Source: Agrococcus sp. ARC_14 (GTDB taxonomy: Bacteria > Actinomycetota > Actinomycetes > Actinomycetales > Microbacteriaceae). From it: a stretch of DNA of 64,000 bases. This document shows positions 49,575 through 59,332 of the stretch, in pieces. Under the pieces are notes generated by a model, which saw nothing but the letters and a program-made list of their open reading frames with translations, did no database searches and was not told where the DNA came from. Location of the stretch: NCBI RefSeq assembly GCF_022436485.1, contig NZ_JAKUDO010000001.1, positions 1 to 64,000 of the forward strand, written 5' to 3'. The first letter of the stretch is position 1. Each line of letters begins with the position of its first letter. Made by a program: the position numbers and the translations under genes.

Positions 49575-50585
49575 TCAACTGACGAGCTTTCGCAGCTTCG
49601 GCAGCACCTCGCGGCCGTAGATCTCGAGGAAGTCAGCCTGGTCGAAGCCCGGGTCGTGGAAGACGAGGTGTGTGAAGCCGAGGTCGAGGTAGCCCTTGAT
49701 CCTGGCGACGTGCTCATCTGGGTCATCGGAGACTATGAAGCGGGAAGCGGCGCGCTCAATGGGCAGCTGCTCGGCGAGGCGCTGCATCTCCATCGGGTCC
49801 TCGACGCCCATTTTCTCCTCTGCCTTCAAGGCGAGTGGCGCCCAGAAGCGCGTGTTCTCGAGCGCCTTGGCCTTATCGGGACGCAGCGACACCTTCACCT
49901 CGATCATCCGGTCGATGTCGTTCTTGTCGCGTCCCGCCTTCGTGACACCCTCGTCGAACGCAGGGATGAGGTTGTCGGTGTAGAGCTCCGGCGCTTTGCC
50001 GCTGGTCGTGATCCAGCCGTCAGCGATGCGGCCAGCGAGACGCGTGGCTGCGGGCCCGGATGCGCCGATGTAGATCGGCACCTCCTGCTCGGGCAGGTCA
50101 TAGATGGTCGCGCCCTTGGTCGAGTAGTAGGTGCCCTCGAAATCGACCCGCTCGCTGCGCCACAGCCCACGGATCAGCGTGATGGCCTCCTTCATGCGCT
50201 GGAATCGCTCGGGCGGCGCCGGCCACTCCTGGCCGAGCGTGACCTCGTTGAGCGCCTCACCGGTGCCGACGCCGAGGATCATGCGCCCCGGATACAGCGA
50301 GCCGAGCGTGCCGAACGCCTGCGCGATCACGCCGGGGTGATAGCGGAAGGTCGGCGTGAGGACGGATGTACCGAGGAGCACCCGCTTCGTCGCCTCGCCG
50401 ACCGAGCCGAGCCACGGGAGGGCCGCCGGAGCGTGCCCGCCGTCGTGCATCCACGGCTGCAGATGATCGCTGAGGAAGACGGAGTCGAACCCGGACTCCT
50501 CGGCGCCGACAGCGTAGTCGAGCAGCTCGCGCGGTGCGAACTGCTCGGCAGAGGCTTTGTAGCCGAATCGGAATGGGACAATCAT
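49575..50585 (-). CDS. LLM-class F420-dependent oxidoreductase, FGD-like
   Basis: 336 residues. [55 protein letters not shown] and [14 protein letters not shown] match the F420-dependent glucose-6-phosphate dehydrogenase group closely. FGD supplies reduced F420. Here it is last in a fourteen-gene CoA-pathway operon, so either it oxidises an operon intermediate or provides F420H2 for a step. It starts on the stop of the CoA-transferase B gene (ATGA). The substrate may differ from glucose 6-phosphate. Confidence 0.8.
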   Translation of the reverse strand: MIVPFRFGYKASAEQFAPRELLDYAVGAEESGFDSVFLSDHLQPWMHDGGHAPAALPWLGSVGEATKRVLLGTSVLTPTFRYHPGVIAQAFGTLGSLYPGRMILGVGTGEALNEVTLGQEWPAPPERFQRMKEAITLIRGLWRSERVDFEGTYYSTKGATIYDLPEQEVPIYIGASGPAATRLAGRIADGWITTSGKAPELYTDNLIPAFDEGVTKAGRDKNDIDRMIEVKVSLRPDKAKALENTRFWAPLALKAEEKMGVEDPMEMQRLAEQLPIERAASRFIVSDDPDEHVARIKGYLDLGFTHLVFHDPGFDQADFLEIYGREVLPKLRKLVS

Positions 50586-51262
50586 GACAGCGCTCCTTCA
50601 GCGTTCGCGAGGTTCGGGGGCTGGGACTCGAGGCGCACGATCAGATCGGGCTCGGACTTCTCGACGACTTCCTCGACCGAGACCCCGGGAGCGGTCTCGA
50701 TGAGCACCAGACCCTCGGATGTGACGTCGATGACGGCGAGGTCGGTGATGATCCGATCGACCACACCGCGGCCTGTCAGCGGCAGCGTGCACTCGCGCAC
50801 AATCTTCGTCGTGCCGTCCTTCGCGGTGTGCTCCATGAGGACGATCACGCGGCCCGCACCGTGCACGAGGTCCATCGCCCCTCCAGGGCCCTTGACCATC
50901 TTCCCCGGGATCATCCAGTTCGCGAGGTCGCCGGCTGCCGAGACCTGCATGGCACCAAGGATCGCAGCGTCGATCTTGCCCCCGCGGATCATGCCGAAGC
51001 TCAGTGCAGAGTCGAAGTAGCTCGCGCCAGCGAGCACCGTCACGGTCTCCTTGCCTGCGTTGATGAGGTCGGGATCCACATCCTCGTCGAGCGGATAGGG
51101 GCCCACCCCCAGAATGCCGTTCTCGCTCTGGAGCACCACGGTACTGCCGGCGGGAATGTAGTTCGGAACCAGCGTGGGCAGACCGATGCCGAGGTTGGCG
51201 TATGCGCCATCGGGCAGTTCACGGGCCGCGCGGGCGGCCATCTCCAGACGTGTCATAGCCAT
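50582..51262 (-). CDS. 3-oxoacid CoA-transferase subunit B (second set)
   Basis: 226 residues. [12 protein letters not shown] holds the catalytic Glu (E47), and [20 protein letters not shown] follows. It pairs with subunit A just upstream. It is not closely similar to the pcaJ product at 15405. In this operon it could act on acetoacetate made by the BKACE enzyme or on the pathway acid. Confidence 0.82.
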   Translation of the reverse strand: MAMTRLEMAARAARELPDGAYANLGIGLPTLVPNYIPAGSTVVLQSENGILGVGPYPLDEDVDPDLINAGKETVTVLAGASYFDSALSFGMIRGGKIDAAILGAMQVSAAGDLANWMIPGKMVKGPGGAMDLVHGAGRVIVLMEHTAKDGTTKIVRECTLPLTGRGVVDRIITDLAVIDVTSEGLVLIETAPGVSVEEVVEKSEPDLIVRLESQPPNLANAEGALS

Positions 51263-51263
51263 T

Positions 51264-52043
51264 TCAGGCCTCCTCTTCTCGCTCGGTCACCGTGCGCTTC
51301 TCGATCCGCTTCTCGATGTCGGAGCCGACTTCGAGGATGCGGTGCACGAAGACCCCGGGCAGGTGCACCTGATCTGGGTCGAGCTCGCCGGGCTCGACGA
51401 GCTCCTCGACCTGAGCGATGCAGACCTTGCCCGCCATCGCCGCCAAGGGGTTGAAGTTGCGCGCGGCCTTGTTGAAGATCAGGTTGCCGTGCTTGTCGCC
51501 CTTCCAGGCGTGCACGATCGCGAAATCGGTCACGATGGCCTCTTCGAGCACGTACTGCCGGGTGGCTCCACCGGCCGTGAACTTGCGCTGGTCCTTGGGC
51601 TCGCTCGCGATCGCGACGCTGCCGTCGGGCGCATACCTGCGCGGCAGTCCACCCTCCGCAACCTGCGATCCGACTCCCGTCGGCGTGTAGAACGCTGCGA
51701 TGCCCGATCCGCCAGCCCGCAGCTTCTCGGCAAGGGTGCCCTGCGGCGTCAGCTCCAGTTCGAGTTCGCCCGAGAGGAATCGTCGCTCGAACTCCTTGTT
51801 CTCCCCCACGTACGATGCCGTCACCTTGCGGATGCGGCCGGCCGACAGCAGGACGCCGAGACCCCAGTCCTCCACGCCGCAGTTGTTCGACACCACCGAG
51901 AGATCGCTCGTGCCCTGCTCGAGGATCGCCTCGATGAGCTCGATCGGGTTGCCCGAGAGTCCGAATCCTCCCGCGGCGATGCTCGCACCGTCCGGAATAT
52001 CCGCCACCGCCTCACGTGCGTCGCGGACCGTCTTGTCGATCAT
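51264..52043 (-). CDS. 3-oxoacid CoA-transferase subunit A (second set)
   Basis: 259 residues. [22 protein letters not shown] and [24 protein letters not shown] are the subunit-A blocks, and FYTPTGVGS follows. Stop and B-subunit start are a base apart. The ATG at 52043 is chosen because it begins at the conserved strand; upstream is the cytochrome-like gene. It would transfer CoA from succinyl-CoA to a 3-oxoacid. Confidence 0.82.
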   Translation of the reverse strand: MIDKTVRDAREAVADIPDGASIAAGGFGLSGNPIELIEAILEQGTSDLSVVSNNCGVEDWGLGVLLSAGRIRKVTASYVGENKEFERRFLSGELELELTPQGTLAEKLRAGGSGIAAFYTPTGVGSQVAEGGLPRRYAPDGSVAIASEPKDQRKFTAGGATRQYVLEEAIVTDFAIVHAWKGDKHGNLIFNKAARNFNPLAAMAGKVCIAQVEELVEPGELDPDQVHLPGVFVHRILEVGSDIEKRIEKRTVTEREEEA

Positions 52044-52087
52044 GGGTGACTCCTTCGTCGAACTGCGTGCATGGAAACGGGGTCCGG

Positions 52088-53365
52088 CTAGCGCTCGCTG
52101 ACGCGGCCGAACCTGGCCGCGATCGCCGTCAGCACCAACGGGCGCGCAGCGAGCCAGGCCGCGACGATCGCGGCGAGCGACAGCACGAAGATCGCGAAGC
52201 CAACCCAGTTCACCTCGTCCTGCCCCGCATACATATGGTTGAGATTGCGCAGTGCACCCGTGGCGAAGACCAGGCCGACGTGGAAGATCACGAACACGAC
52301 GAAGTAGAGCATCGTCGGGAAGTGGATCGCCCGCGCCAGTCCGATCGGATACAGCCGGTTGAGAGTCGGCGCCTGCTTGGGCCAGCTGCCGGACATGCGC
52401 ACACCCGTTGCGGTCGCGAGCGGCGCCGCGACGAAGACGGTCACGAAGTAGGCCAGCTGCTGCAGCGCGTTGTAGTTGACCCAGCCGTTCTCGACCGGCC
52501 AGTCGAGCGAGAGGTACTGCAGCAGCGCGGACAGCGCGTTGGGGAACACCTCCCACGAGGTCGGCACGATGCGGGCCCACTGCCCCGTCGCGAACAGCAG
52601 CACCACGAAGAGCACGCCGTTCGCGAGCCAGAGGATATCGAGCGCCTGGTGCAGCCACAGGTTGATCGAGATCTTTTGGCCGTTCTTGGAGGCCCAGTAC
52701 GCCGGCGGCTTCTTCTGGTGCCGCACCTGCAGTCCGGAGCGCACGATGAGCACGATGAAGAAGACGTTGAGGAAGTGCGTCCAGCGCGCCCACGCAGGGA
52801 ACCCCTTGTCGACCGCGACGGCGGGCTGGTACTCGCCAGGGTAGGCGGCGAGGAACTCCTGCGCAGGACCGGTACCCAGGAGGAGGCGGACGAGCAGGAT
52901 GAGCGCGAGCGCGAGCGCGCTCAGTGCCGCGAGACCGGCGAGCACGACGAGCGGGCGAGCCCAGGGCTTCTTCGACGACCCCGGCTCGGCCGCAGGTGAC
53001 GAATGCGACCCTCGGTCTATGCCCGTGAGCGCGGCCGAGGTGACCGTCAGTTCCGTCAGCTGGCTGGTGTCATCGCCGACTGCAGGCACGACCGGTGCGG
53101 GCGGAGCTGGCTCAACGAGTGCGAACGCAGCCGGAGCGGCCACCCCGGACACAGTGGCCGGCGCGAAGCCTGCTGCCGGCCACTGCTGCCCGCCCGCGGC
53201 CCGCGGCAGGCCGCGGCGAAGTGTCGGGCCACCGCCGGCCGATATCGCTGCGGGCATCGAATGCGGAGCCACTTCAGAAACCGGGGGCGCCAAGAGTCTC
53301 GCCGCACCAGTCGGCGGCCATGCCTCGCCGCCCCGCACGCGAGGGAGGCCGCGACGTGTGCTCAC
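52088..53365 (-). CDS. Cytochrome-b-like membrane protein with duplicated RRGLPR motif
   Basis: 425 residues. The N-terminal 130 residues are cytosolic-looking and proline/alanine-rich. They contain the pattern RRGLPRxxGGxxWPxxG twice (4-20 and 50-66). The C-terminal part has about six membrane helices with histidines in [15 protein letters not shown] and [19 protein letters not shown], as expected for a heme-b subunit of the formate-dehydrogenase/Ni-hydrogenase class. It follows etfA directly (GTGA overlap), suggesting that it passes electrons from ETF to the quinone pool. That role is inference. Confidence 0.7.
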   Translation of the reverse strand: MSTRRGLPRVRGGEAWPPTGAARLLAPPVSEVAPHSMPAAISAGGGPTLRRGLPRAAGGQQWPAAGFAPATVSGVAAPAAFALVEPAPPAPVVPAVGDDTSQLTELTVTSAALTGIDRGSHSSPAAEPGSSKKPWARPLVVLAGLAALSALALALILLVRLLLGTGPAQEFLAAYPGEYQPAVAVDKGFPAWARWTHFLNVFFIVLIVRSGLQVRHQKKPPAYWASKNGQKISINLWLHQALDILWLANGVLFVVLLFATGQWARIVPTSWEVFPNALSALLQYLSLDWPVENGWVNYNALQQLAYFVTVFVAAPLATATGVRMSGSWPKQAPTLNRLYPIGLARAIHFPTMLYFVVFVIFHVGLVFATGALRNLNHMYAGQDEVNWVGFAIFVLSLAAIVAAWLAARPLVLTAIAARFGRVSER

Positions 53366-54336
53366 CGCTGCCGTTCCTCGATCGCCTCGATCAGCCGCGG
53401 CACCACGGTGAACACATCACCGACGACACCGAAGTCCGAGACGTCGAAGATCGGAGCGTCGGGATCCTTGTTAATCGCGACGATCGTCTTGGCGGTCTGC
53501 ATGCCGGCGCGGTGCTGGATCGCACCCGAGATGCCGAGGGCCATGTAGAGCTGCGGCGACACTGAGGCCCCGGTCTGCCCGACCTGGAGCTCGGACGGGA
53601 CATACCCTGCGTCGACTGCGGCACGCGATGCGCCGACGGCTGCGCCGAGCGCGTCGGCGAGCGTGCCCACCAGCTGGAAGCCTTCGGTGGATCCGAGTCC
53701 TCGACCGCCCGAGACGACCTTGGCGGCACTGTGCAGATCGGGCCGCGACGACGACACGACGAGTGGCTCGAAGTCTCTCGCCTGCGCGACGGGAGCGCCC
53801 GCATCCGCCATCTCAAGCGACTCGGAGCGCGGATCGGCGGCAGTTGCTCGCGCGTCGATGGAGCCGACACGCACCGTGACCACCGGCACGCCGAACGTCA
53901 CCGCGCCGACGCTCGTGAAGGAGCCGCCGAGCACCGAGTGGTGGGCCACGATGCCCTCTGCATCACGGGTCACGCCTGTCGCGTCCACGATGATGCCGAG
54001 CTTCTGGCGAGCCGCGAAGCGCGCAGCGGTCTCGCGCCCGTCGATGGAGTGCGAAGCCAGCACGACCGTGGGCTGCACGAGTGCGAACGCTGCGACGAGC
54101 GCATCCACCGCCGGTGTCACGACCTCTGTCTCCACGCGCGACGTCTCAACGACGAGCACCCGGGCGGCACCGAGCTCTGCTGCACGCGCGGCCGCGGCCT
54201 CGCCGCGTCCGAGCCCCGTGACGAGCAGCGCCACGGGAACCCCGAGGCTCTCCGCGGCACCGAGCAGGCCGTCAGCAGAACTGGCGATCTCGCCGTTCGG
54301 GGATGTGTCCAGCAAGACAAGAATGCTTGCACTCAT
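53362..54336 (-). CDS. etfA: Electron transfer flavoprotein alpha subunit
   Basis: 324 residues. The C-terminal FAD domain has [13 protein letters not shown] and [25 protein letters not shown], the usual ETF-alpha signature. The ATG at 54336 has a TGAGG site eight bases upstream; a GTG at 54345 is possible. With etfB it accepts electrons from the operon's acyl-CoA dehydrogenase. The next gene encodes a heme-b-like membrane protein rather than ETF:quinone oxidoreductase. Confidence 0.88.
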   Translation of the reverse strand: MSASILVLLDTSPNGEIASSADGLLGAAESLGVPVALLVTGLGRGEAAAARAAELGAARVLVVETSRVETEVVTPAVDALVAAFALVQPTVVLASHSIDGRETAARFAARQKLGIIVDATGVTRDAEGIVAHHSVLGGSFTSVGAVTFGVPVVTVRVGSIDARATAADPRSESLEMADAGAPVAQARDFEPLVVSSSRPDLHSAAKVVSGGRGLGSTEGFQLVGTLADALGAAVGASRAAVDAGYVPSELQVGQTGASVSPQLYMALGISGAIQHRAGMQTAKTIVAINKDPDAPIFDVSDFGVVGDVFTVVPRLIEAIEERQR

Positions 54337-54346
54337 CGTCGACACC

Positions 54347-55117
54347 TCAGATCAGTCGCTGCGACACGAGGAACTCGGCCAGCTGTGCACCCGCATCCCC
54401 CTCGTCTGTGATCTTCACACCGGCCCCGCGTGGCGGCGACTGCACCACCTCGGTCATGATCACCCGGGGAGTGTCACCCAGCACCGTCACACCGAGGTCA
54501 GCGAGAGACAAGACCTCGAGCGGCTTCTTCTTGGCCGCCATGATCCCCTTGAAGTTCGGAAAGCGGCCCTCGGGCAGCGCCTCGGTCACCGACACGACTG
54601 CTGGCAGATCCGCAGTGACCGTTACCGTGCCCGCGTCCGTCACACGCCGACCCGTCACGCTGTCGGCCCCGATGGTCGCGGCGCTCAACGCTGTGGCCAT
54701 CGGCACCGACAGCAGCTCCGCGAGCATCGCTGGCACCACGCCACCAGATCCATCCGTTGATGTGTTGCCCGCGATCACCAGGTCGAACCCGGTGCGCGTG
54801 ATCGCAGAGGCCAGTGCCTCTGCAGTGGTGCCGAGGTCGGCGCCGACAAGCTCGTCGTCGACGACATGCACGGCACGGTCGGCACCCATCGCAAGAGCCT
54901 TGCGAATGGGTGCCGCCGCGTCGGCCGGCGCCATCGAGAGCAGGATCACCTCGGCGCCGACCTCGTCTTTGTACGCCAGCGCGAGTTCCAATGCGCGCTC
55001 ATCGATCTCATCGACGACCCGGTCGGAGCCGGCTCGAACCATAAGGCCCGTGTCGAGGTCGAGCGTGCGCTCCCCGTAGGTGTCGGGAACGACCTTCACC
55101 AGAACGATGATCTGCAT
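54347..55117 (-). CDS. etfB: Electron transfer flavoprotein beta subunit
   Basis: 256 residues. IIVLVKVVPDT at the start and VIAGNTSTDGSGGVVPAMLAELL are ETF-beta blocks; the AMP-binding region is intact. It forms the heterodimer with etfA, eleven bases downstream. It starts 18 bp after the BKACE gene. Confidence 0.88.
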   Translation of the reverse strand: MQIIVLVKVVPDTYGERTLDLDTGLMVRAGSDRVVDEIDERALELALAYKDEVGAEVILLSMAPADAAAPIRKALAMGADRAVHVVDDELVGADLGTTAEALASAITRTGFDLVIAGNTSTDGSGGVVPAMLAELLSVPMATALSAATIGADSVTGRRVTDAGTVTVTADLPAVVSVTEALPEGRFPNFKGIMAAKKKPLEVLSLADLGVTVLGDTPRVIMTEVVQSPPRGAGVKITDEGDAGAQLAEFLVSQRLI

Positions 55118-55135
55118 TGGAGTCGCTAGCGCCGA

Positions 55136-56179
55136 TCAGTGCGAGTGCGTCGCGTCGACCAGCGGCTTCACGCCCATGATCTCGCGGTACTCGGCGGGCG
55201 TCGCAACGCGCCGGCCGAGCGCCTCGACGATGGTCTTGATCTGCAGGAAGGACTCGAGGTTCGAGGTGACCTTCTCGTCCTTGTGCGGGTACTTCCACAC
55301 CGTGTCCTCCATGCCCACGCGCACGTGCAGGCCGAGCAGCGCGGCAGCGGTGGCGAGGAAGACGGATGCGCGACCGGCGGCGCAGACGAGGATCTTGGCC
55401 TCCGGGTCCACGTCGCGGATCAGACCGACGAAACGAGTGAGGCCCTCGAACATCTGGCGCGGGTTCTCCATCGGGCTGGCGCCGGGGATGGACGGCAGCA
55501 CGCACCACACCTGGCCGGGGCCGAGCAGACCGCTGCGGAAGAGGAAGCGATCGGCGTTGTTGACGTCGGCGTCGGTGTAGACCGCCACGATCGGCGCTGC
55601 TCCCGACTCGAGGATGAGGCGAGTCTTCTCGATCATCATCGGCACGGGCTTGGCGAACAGTGCATCTCCGTTGTAGAGAGCCGTGGTGTTGACGGGGACG
55701 CCGTCGAGGATGTTCTCGCCCAGCGCGATCTTCATCTCGTCCCACTCGCCGTCGAGCGCGGTGACGTAGCAGCCGTCGACGGCGATGCCCGGGAACTCGG
55801 CCCGGAGGGGGTCGACCACGGCCTTAAAGCGCTCACGATCGAGCGAGTTGTAGCCGTTGTCGCCGCGGACGTGCAGGTGGATGGCGCTCGCGCCGGCACG
55901 GGCGCACTCTTGCGCGGAGGTCAGGATCTCCTCAACCGTGATCGGCTGCGCAGGGTTCGCCTTCTTCGTGTAGAACGCACCGGTGATCGCGGCCTCGACG
56001 ACGATCGTGTCGGAGACGTCCCAGCGAGGCTGGATCCCGCCGGCGTGGAACTTCGAGTTCTCGGGGTCGATGATCTCCGGCATGCCATACGGCTTCCAGA
56101 TCATCCGTCCGCCGGTGCGAGCAAAGCTCTCGTTGACGGCATCCCAGTCGACGGTGTTGTCGTTGAGTCCCATGGTCAT
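55136..56179 (-). CDS. Beta-keto acid cleavage enzyme (BKACE, DUF849)
   Basis: 347 residues. IHLHVRGDNGYNS supplies the zinc-binding H101 and H103; VGMEDTVWKYP near the C-terminus is a second family block. BKACE enzymes react a beta-keto acid with acetyl-CoA to give acetoacetate and a new acyl-CoA (or acetoacetyl-CoA and a shorter product). The start at 56179 overlaps the lyase-like stop (ATGA). It would act on the product of the SDR-catalysed oxidation in this operon. Confidence 0.82.
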   Translation of the reverse strand: MTMGLNDNTVDWDAVNESFARTGGRMIWKPYGMPEIIDPENSKFHAGGIQPRWDVSDTIVVEAAITGAFYTKKANPAQPITVEEILTSAQECARAGASAIHLHVRGDNGYNSLDRERFKAVVDPLRAEFPGIAVDGCYVTALDGEWDEMKIALGENILDGVPVNTTALYNGDALFAKPVPMMIEKTRLILESGAAPIVAVYTDADVNNADRFLFRSGLLGPGQVWCVLPSIPGASPMENPRQMFEGLTRFVGLIRDVDPEAKILVCAAGRASVFLATAAALLGLHVRVGMEDTVWKYPHKDEKVTSNLESFLQIKTIVEALGRRVATPAEYREIMGVKPLVDATHSH

Positions 56180-56967
56180 GCTCCAATCGATGCGGTGTTG
56201 AGTGCTGGCGCGCGATGCGTCATTGGCTGGCCGACGTATTCGCCGTCCTGGATGTAGCGGAGCGGTCGGTTCTGATCGATCTCTTCGACGACGTGCGCCA
56301 TAAGGCCCGGCAGCACTGAGAGCACCGCGAATGCGACCGTCTGGTTCGCAGACCAACCGAGGTCGCTGCCGACGGCAGCGAGTGCCCCGTCGATGTTGAT
56401 GGGGATGCCGGTGCGTCCGGTCTTGCGCACGAACGCCGCGTGGATCGCCTGGAAGAGCTGGATCGACTCGCCTGCCAGGCCGAGCTCGTGTGCAAGCTCG
56501 AACAGGATGTCTGCCCGGAAGTCGCTCGACTTGTGGATGGGGTGGCCGAAGCCCGGAAGCCGTTTCTTCGCGGCGACGAACTCGTCGACGATGCGCTCCG
56601 CGCCATCCTCGAGCGTTCCCCCGTCGCGTAGCTCCTGCGCACGCTCGAGCAGCTGATAGGAGTGCTCGGGCGAGAGCGTGTTGCCGCCGGCTGCGAGGAT
56701 CCCGCCCGCGACCGCGGGGATGAACTGCGGATTACCCGAGGCGATGTACCGAGCCGAGGTGATCGTCGATGCGACGAACCCGTGGTCGAGCAGGCTCGTG
56801 AGCACGGCGTCGACGAGCCGGCTCTCCGCCGCCGAGGGCAGACGGCCCGTGATCGAGAGGAACGCGCCTTCCGTGTAGGTCACATTGCGCATCAGGTCGC
56901 TGAGCGCATAGCCGCGGAGGTTGACCTCGCCCTCGACCACCTCGCTCACTGCAGTGCTGAAGTACAT
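56176..56967 (-). CDS. Stand-alone citryl-CoA lyase / citrate synthase-like protein (2)
   Basis: 263 residues. LPGFGHPIHKSSDFR is the citrate-synthase active-site block, and the large domain is shortened. Its closest relation in the window is the protein at 26723. It starts one base after the acyl-CoA ligase stop, so CoA activation and cleavage are likely coupled again. A citramalyl-CoA- or citryl-CoA-like substrate is inferred, not shown. Confidence 0.7.
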   Translation of the reverse strand: MYFSTAVSEVVEGEVNLRGYALSDLMRNVTYTEGAFLSITGRLPSAAESRLVDAVLTSLLDHGFVASTITSARYIASGNPQFIPAVAGGILAAGGNTLSPEHSYQLLERAQELRDGGTLEDGAERIVDEFVAAKKRLPGFGHPIHKSSDFRADILFELAHELGLAGESIQLFQAIHAAFVRKTGRTGIPINIDGALAAVGSDLGWSANQTVAFAVLSVLPGLMAHVVEEIDQNRPLRYIQDGEYVGQPMTHRAPALNTASIGA

Positions 56968-56968
56968 C

Positions 56969-58540
56969 TCAATCCTCCTTGATCAGGTGTCGACGCGCGT
57001 CGAATGTCGCGTCGGTGACTCCGCGTGCGCGGAGCCTGTGCTTCTCGACCTTCCCGGTCGGAGTCGTGGGCAGTTCGTCGACGAACTCTACGAACCGCGG
57101 CACCGCGAACGAAGGCAGCTGCAGACCGCATGCCTCGCGCAGCTCCTCGGCGCTGAGCGATCGCCCCTGCTTGAGGACGACCGCGGTCATGATCTCCTGG
57201 CCTGCGATCTCGGAGTCGATGCCGTAGGCCGCGACGAGCTCGACGGCGTCGTGCTGCACGACGGCCTCCTCGACCTCCTTGGCCGAGATGAACTCGCCGA
57301 AGCGGCGGATGACGTCGTCGATGCGGCCCTCGAACCAGAGGTTGCCGTCGTCGTCGAACCTGCCCCGGTCGCCCGTGTGGTACCAGGAGTTGCGCATCGC
57401 CTGCTCGGTTCGGGCAGGGTCGCGGAAGTACCCTTGGAACATCGAATAGGGCTCGCGTGCGCGGATGACAATCTCGCCGATGACGCTCGCGCGCAGCGGC
57501 AGGTCGTCGTCTCCGACGACCTGGACCTCGAACTCGGGGACGATCCCGCCGGATGAGCCGATCTTCCGCTCTCCTCGCAGGCTTCCCCAGGCAGGGATCG
57601 TGCCCTCTGTGGAGCCGTAGCCATCCAGTAGCCGCAGGCCGAACCTGCGCTCGAAGTCTTCGTGCAGGGTCGGAGGCACCGGGACGCCGTAGGCCACCCG
57701 CAGTGTGTTCTCTCGGTCGCCATCCTGCGCCGCGAGCAGGGCGAGGATCGAGCCCACGAAGGTGAACACGGTCGCCTGCGCCTGGTTGATCTCGTCCCAG
57801 AAGGTGGCGCGCTTGAACCCGTGGGAGATGTAGATCTCCGCACCCGCGACGACGCCGGCCATGACGCCGTAGCCCTGCCCCATGTTGTGGTGCAGCGGCA
57901 ACGCCACGAAGACGCGGTCGTCAGCAGTGATCTCCGCCTGGCGCACTGCCTGCCAGCCGTTCGTGTAGTGCTGGCCGTGCGGCACGATCACGCCCTTGGC
58001 GGGTCCCGTCGAGCCGGATGTGTAGAGGATCGCCGCTGTGTCGGCGAGCGTGACCACCGGCACCGCTGCCGCTGCTGCCGCCAGAATCTCCTCGAACCGC
58101 ACGACGGGCAGCTGCGAGTCGACCTCGCCACCCACCGCGACGATCGTGTGGAGCGTCGGGTACGCATCCAGGTGCTCCTCGAACTGATGGGCATACCGGG
58201 CGTCGACGACCACGACGGTCGCCTCAGAGTGCGTCATCGCGTGGATCAGGCGGTCGCCGATCAGCGCGGGGTTGAGCGGCACCTCGACGAGGTTCGCCGT
58301 CGCAAGCCCGAACCACGCGTGCACGAACTCGAGGCTGTTGTCGAGCATGATCGCGACGCGATCACCCTTGCGCAGCCCGAGTCCGAGGAAGCCGGCCGCA
58401 GTGCGCTGCGCCTGCGTCCACACCTCCCCGCGGTTGAGCACTCGCTCCCGATCCCGCAGGAAGGGGCGGTCAGCATCCTCTGCCGCGTTGCGTGCGAGCA
58501 ACGCCGGCAGGGTTCGCAATTCCGTCCCGACCATGCTCAT
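56969..58540 (-). CDS. Acyl-CoA synthetase (AMP-forming), CaiC-like
   Basis: 523 residues. ILYTSGSTGPAKG (171-183) is the P-loop, LDGYGSTEGTIPAW and YHTGDRGRFD the A5/A7 blocks, and TPTGKVEKHRL holds the catalytic Lys. It adenylates a carboxylic acid and forms its CoA thioester, probably the entry step of this operon. It resembles crotonobetaine/carnitine-CoA ligases. It overlaps the IpdB-like gene end. Confidence 0.82.
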   Translation of the reverse strand: MSMVGTELRTLPALLARNAAEDADRPFLRDRERVLNRGEVWTQAQRTAAGFLGLGLRKGDRVAIMLDNSLEFVHAWFGLATANLVEVPLNPALIGDRLIHAMTHSEATVVVVDARYAHQFEEHLDAYPTLHTIVAVGGEVDSQLPVVRFEEILAAAAAAVPVVTLADTAAILYTSGSTGPAKGVIVPHGQHYTNGWQAVRQAEITADDRVFVALPLHHNMGQGYGVMAGVVAGAEIYISHGFKRATFWDEINQAQATVFTFVGSILALLAAQDGDRENTLRVAYGVPVPPTLHEDFERRFGLRLLDGYGSTEGTIPAWGSLRGERKIGSSGGIVPEFEVQVVGDDDLPLRASVIGEIVIRAREPYSMFQGYFRDPARTEQAMRNSWYHTGDRGRFDDDGNLWFEGRIDDVIRRFGEFISAKEVEEAVVQHDAVELVAAYGIDSEIAGQEIMTAVVLKQGRSLSAEELREACGLQLPSFAVPRFVEFVDELPTTPTGKVEKHRLRARGVTDATFDARRHLIKED

Positions 58541-59325
58541 GCCCGCAGCGCCCCCTGTGCGTCGATGCGGGTGCGCAGCAGCGTGAGCTCTTCGTCCGTC
58601 GGGCCGTCGGTGACGGGCACCTCAGACGGGATGATGATCTCGAAGCCAGTGTTGGCCACGACGTCGTCCACGGTGAAGCCGGCGTGCACCGACTTGAGTC
58701 GCGCACTGCGCGTCTCCTCGTCGAAGCCGAACACGGCCATGGGGGTGATGATCGACGAGGGGCCGCCGTTTGGCAGACCCAGATCCTGGCGCAGGTTGGG
58801 TTCGCCGCGGCCGTAGCCAACAGCCGAGACGTAGTCGACGCGGTCGACGAGCACGCGAGCATCGTGCGAGTTCGTCACGAGGTGCCAGGTGCCGTTCTGC
58901 GCGGCGGCGTTGGTCGTGCCGATAGGGCCCGGGCCGCGGAACTTCAGCTTCGAGTAGTCGTCACCGATGCCGATCATGTTCGAGTTGCCGTAGCGATCGA
59001 TCTGGATGCCGCCGCAGAAGAAGACGCCGTTGGCACGGTGCCGCTGATTGTTGAGCAGTTGGTCGTGCTGGTAGTAGGCCTCCGCCCACCGCATCGCGCC
59101 CACGTCGGTGATGAACTCGAACTCGTCGATCACCGGGGTGTCGCGCAGATACGCCTTCGTCATGGCGATCATGACCGTCATGTTCGGCCCGTGCGTCATG
59201 TGACCCAGCAGCGCGCCGGCGCGAGGCACTGGCAGGTTCGCGCCGACCTCGACCCACTGGCCGTCTTCGAGCCCGTGGGCGATGACCGCCGCCATGACCT
59301 CCTTGGGAGATGCCGTCTCGTTCAT
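58537..59325 (-). CDS. IpdB-like CoA-transferase-fold protein (beta subunit)
   Basis: 262 residues. Where transferase B subunits have the catalytic SENG, this has VEVGANLPVPRAG (26-37), the pattern of IpdB/GctB-like proteins. GMxWAEAYYQHDQLL and GVFFCGGIQIDRYGN follow. In cholesterol degradation, IpdAB hydrolytically opens a ring CoA ester instead of moving CoA. The ATG at 59325 begins at the conserved strand. It pairs with the gene upstream. Confidence 0.72.
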   Translation of the reverse strand: MNETASPKEVMAAVIAHGLEDGQWVEVGANLPVPRAGALLGHMTHGPNMTVMIAMTKAYLRDTPVIDEFEFITDVGAMRWAEAYYQHDQLLNNQRHRANGVFFCGGIQIDRYGNSNMIGIGDDYSKLKFRGPGPIGTTNAAAQNGTWHLVTNSHDARVLVDRVDYVSAVGYGRGEPNLRQDLGLPNGGPSSIITPMAVFGFDEETRSARLKSVHAGFTVDDVVANTGFEIIIPSEVPVTDGPTDEELTLLRTRIDAQGALRA

Positions 59326-59332
59326 GTCGTCC

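Noticed and set aside
54336..58540. Carnitine catabolism as the function of the large operon (CaiC-like ligase, ETF, BKACE)
   Set aside because: No carnitine dehydrogenase, CaiB or CaiD homolog is in this operon, and the IpdAB-like and citryl-lyase-like genes do not fit.
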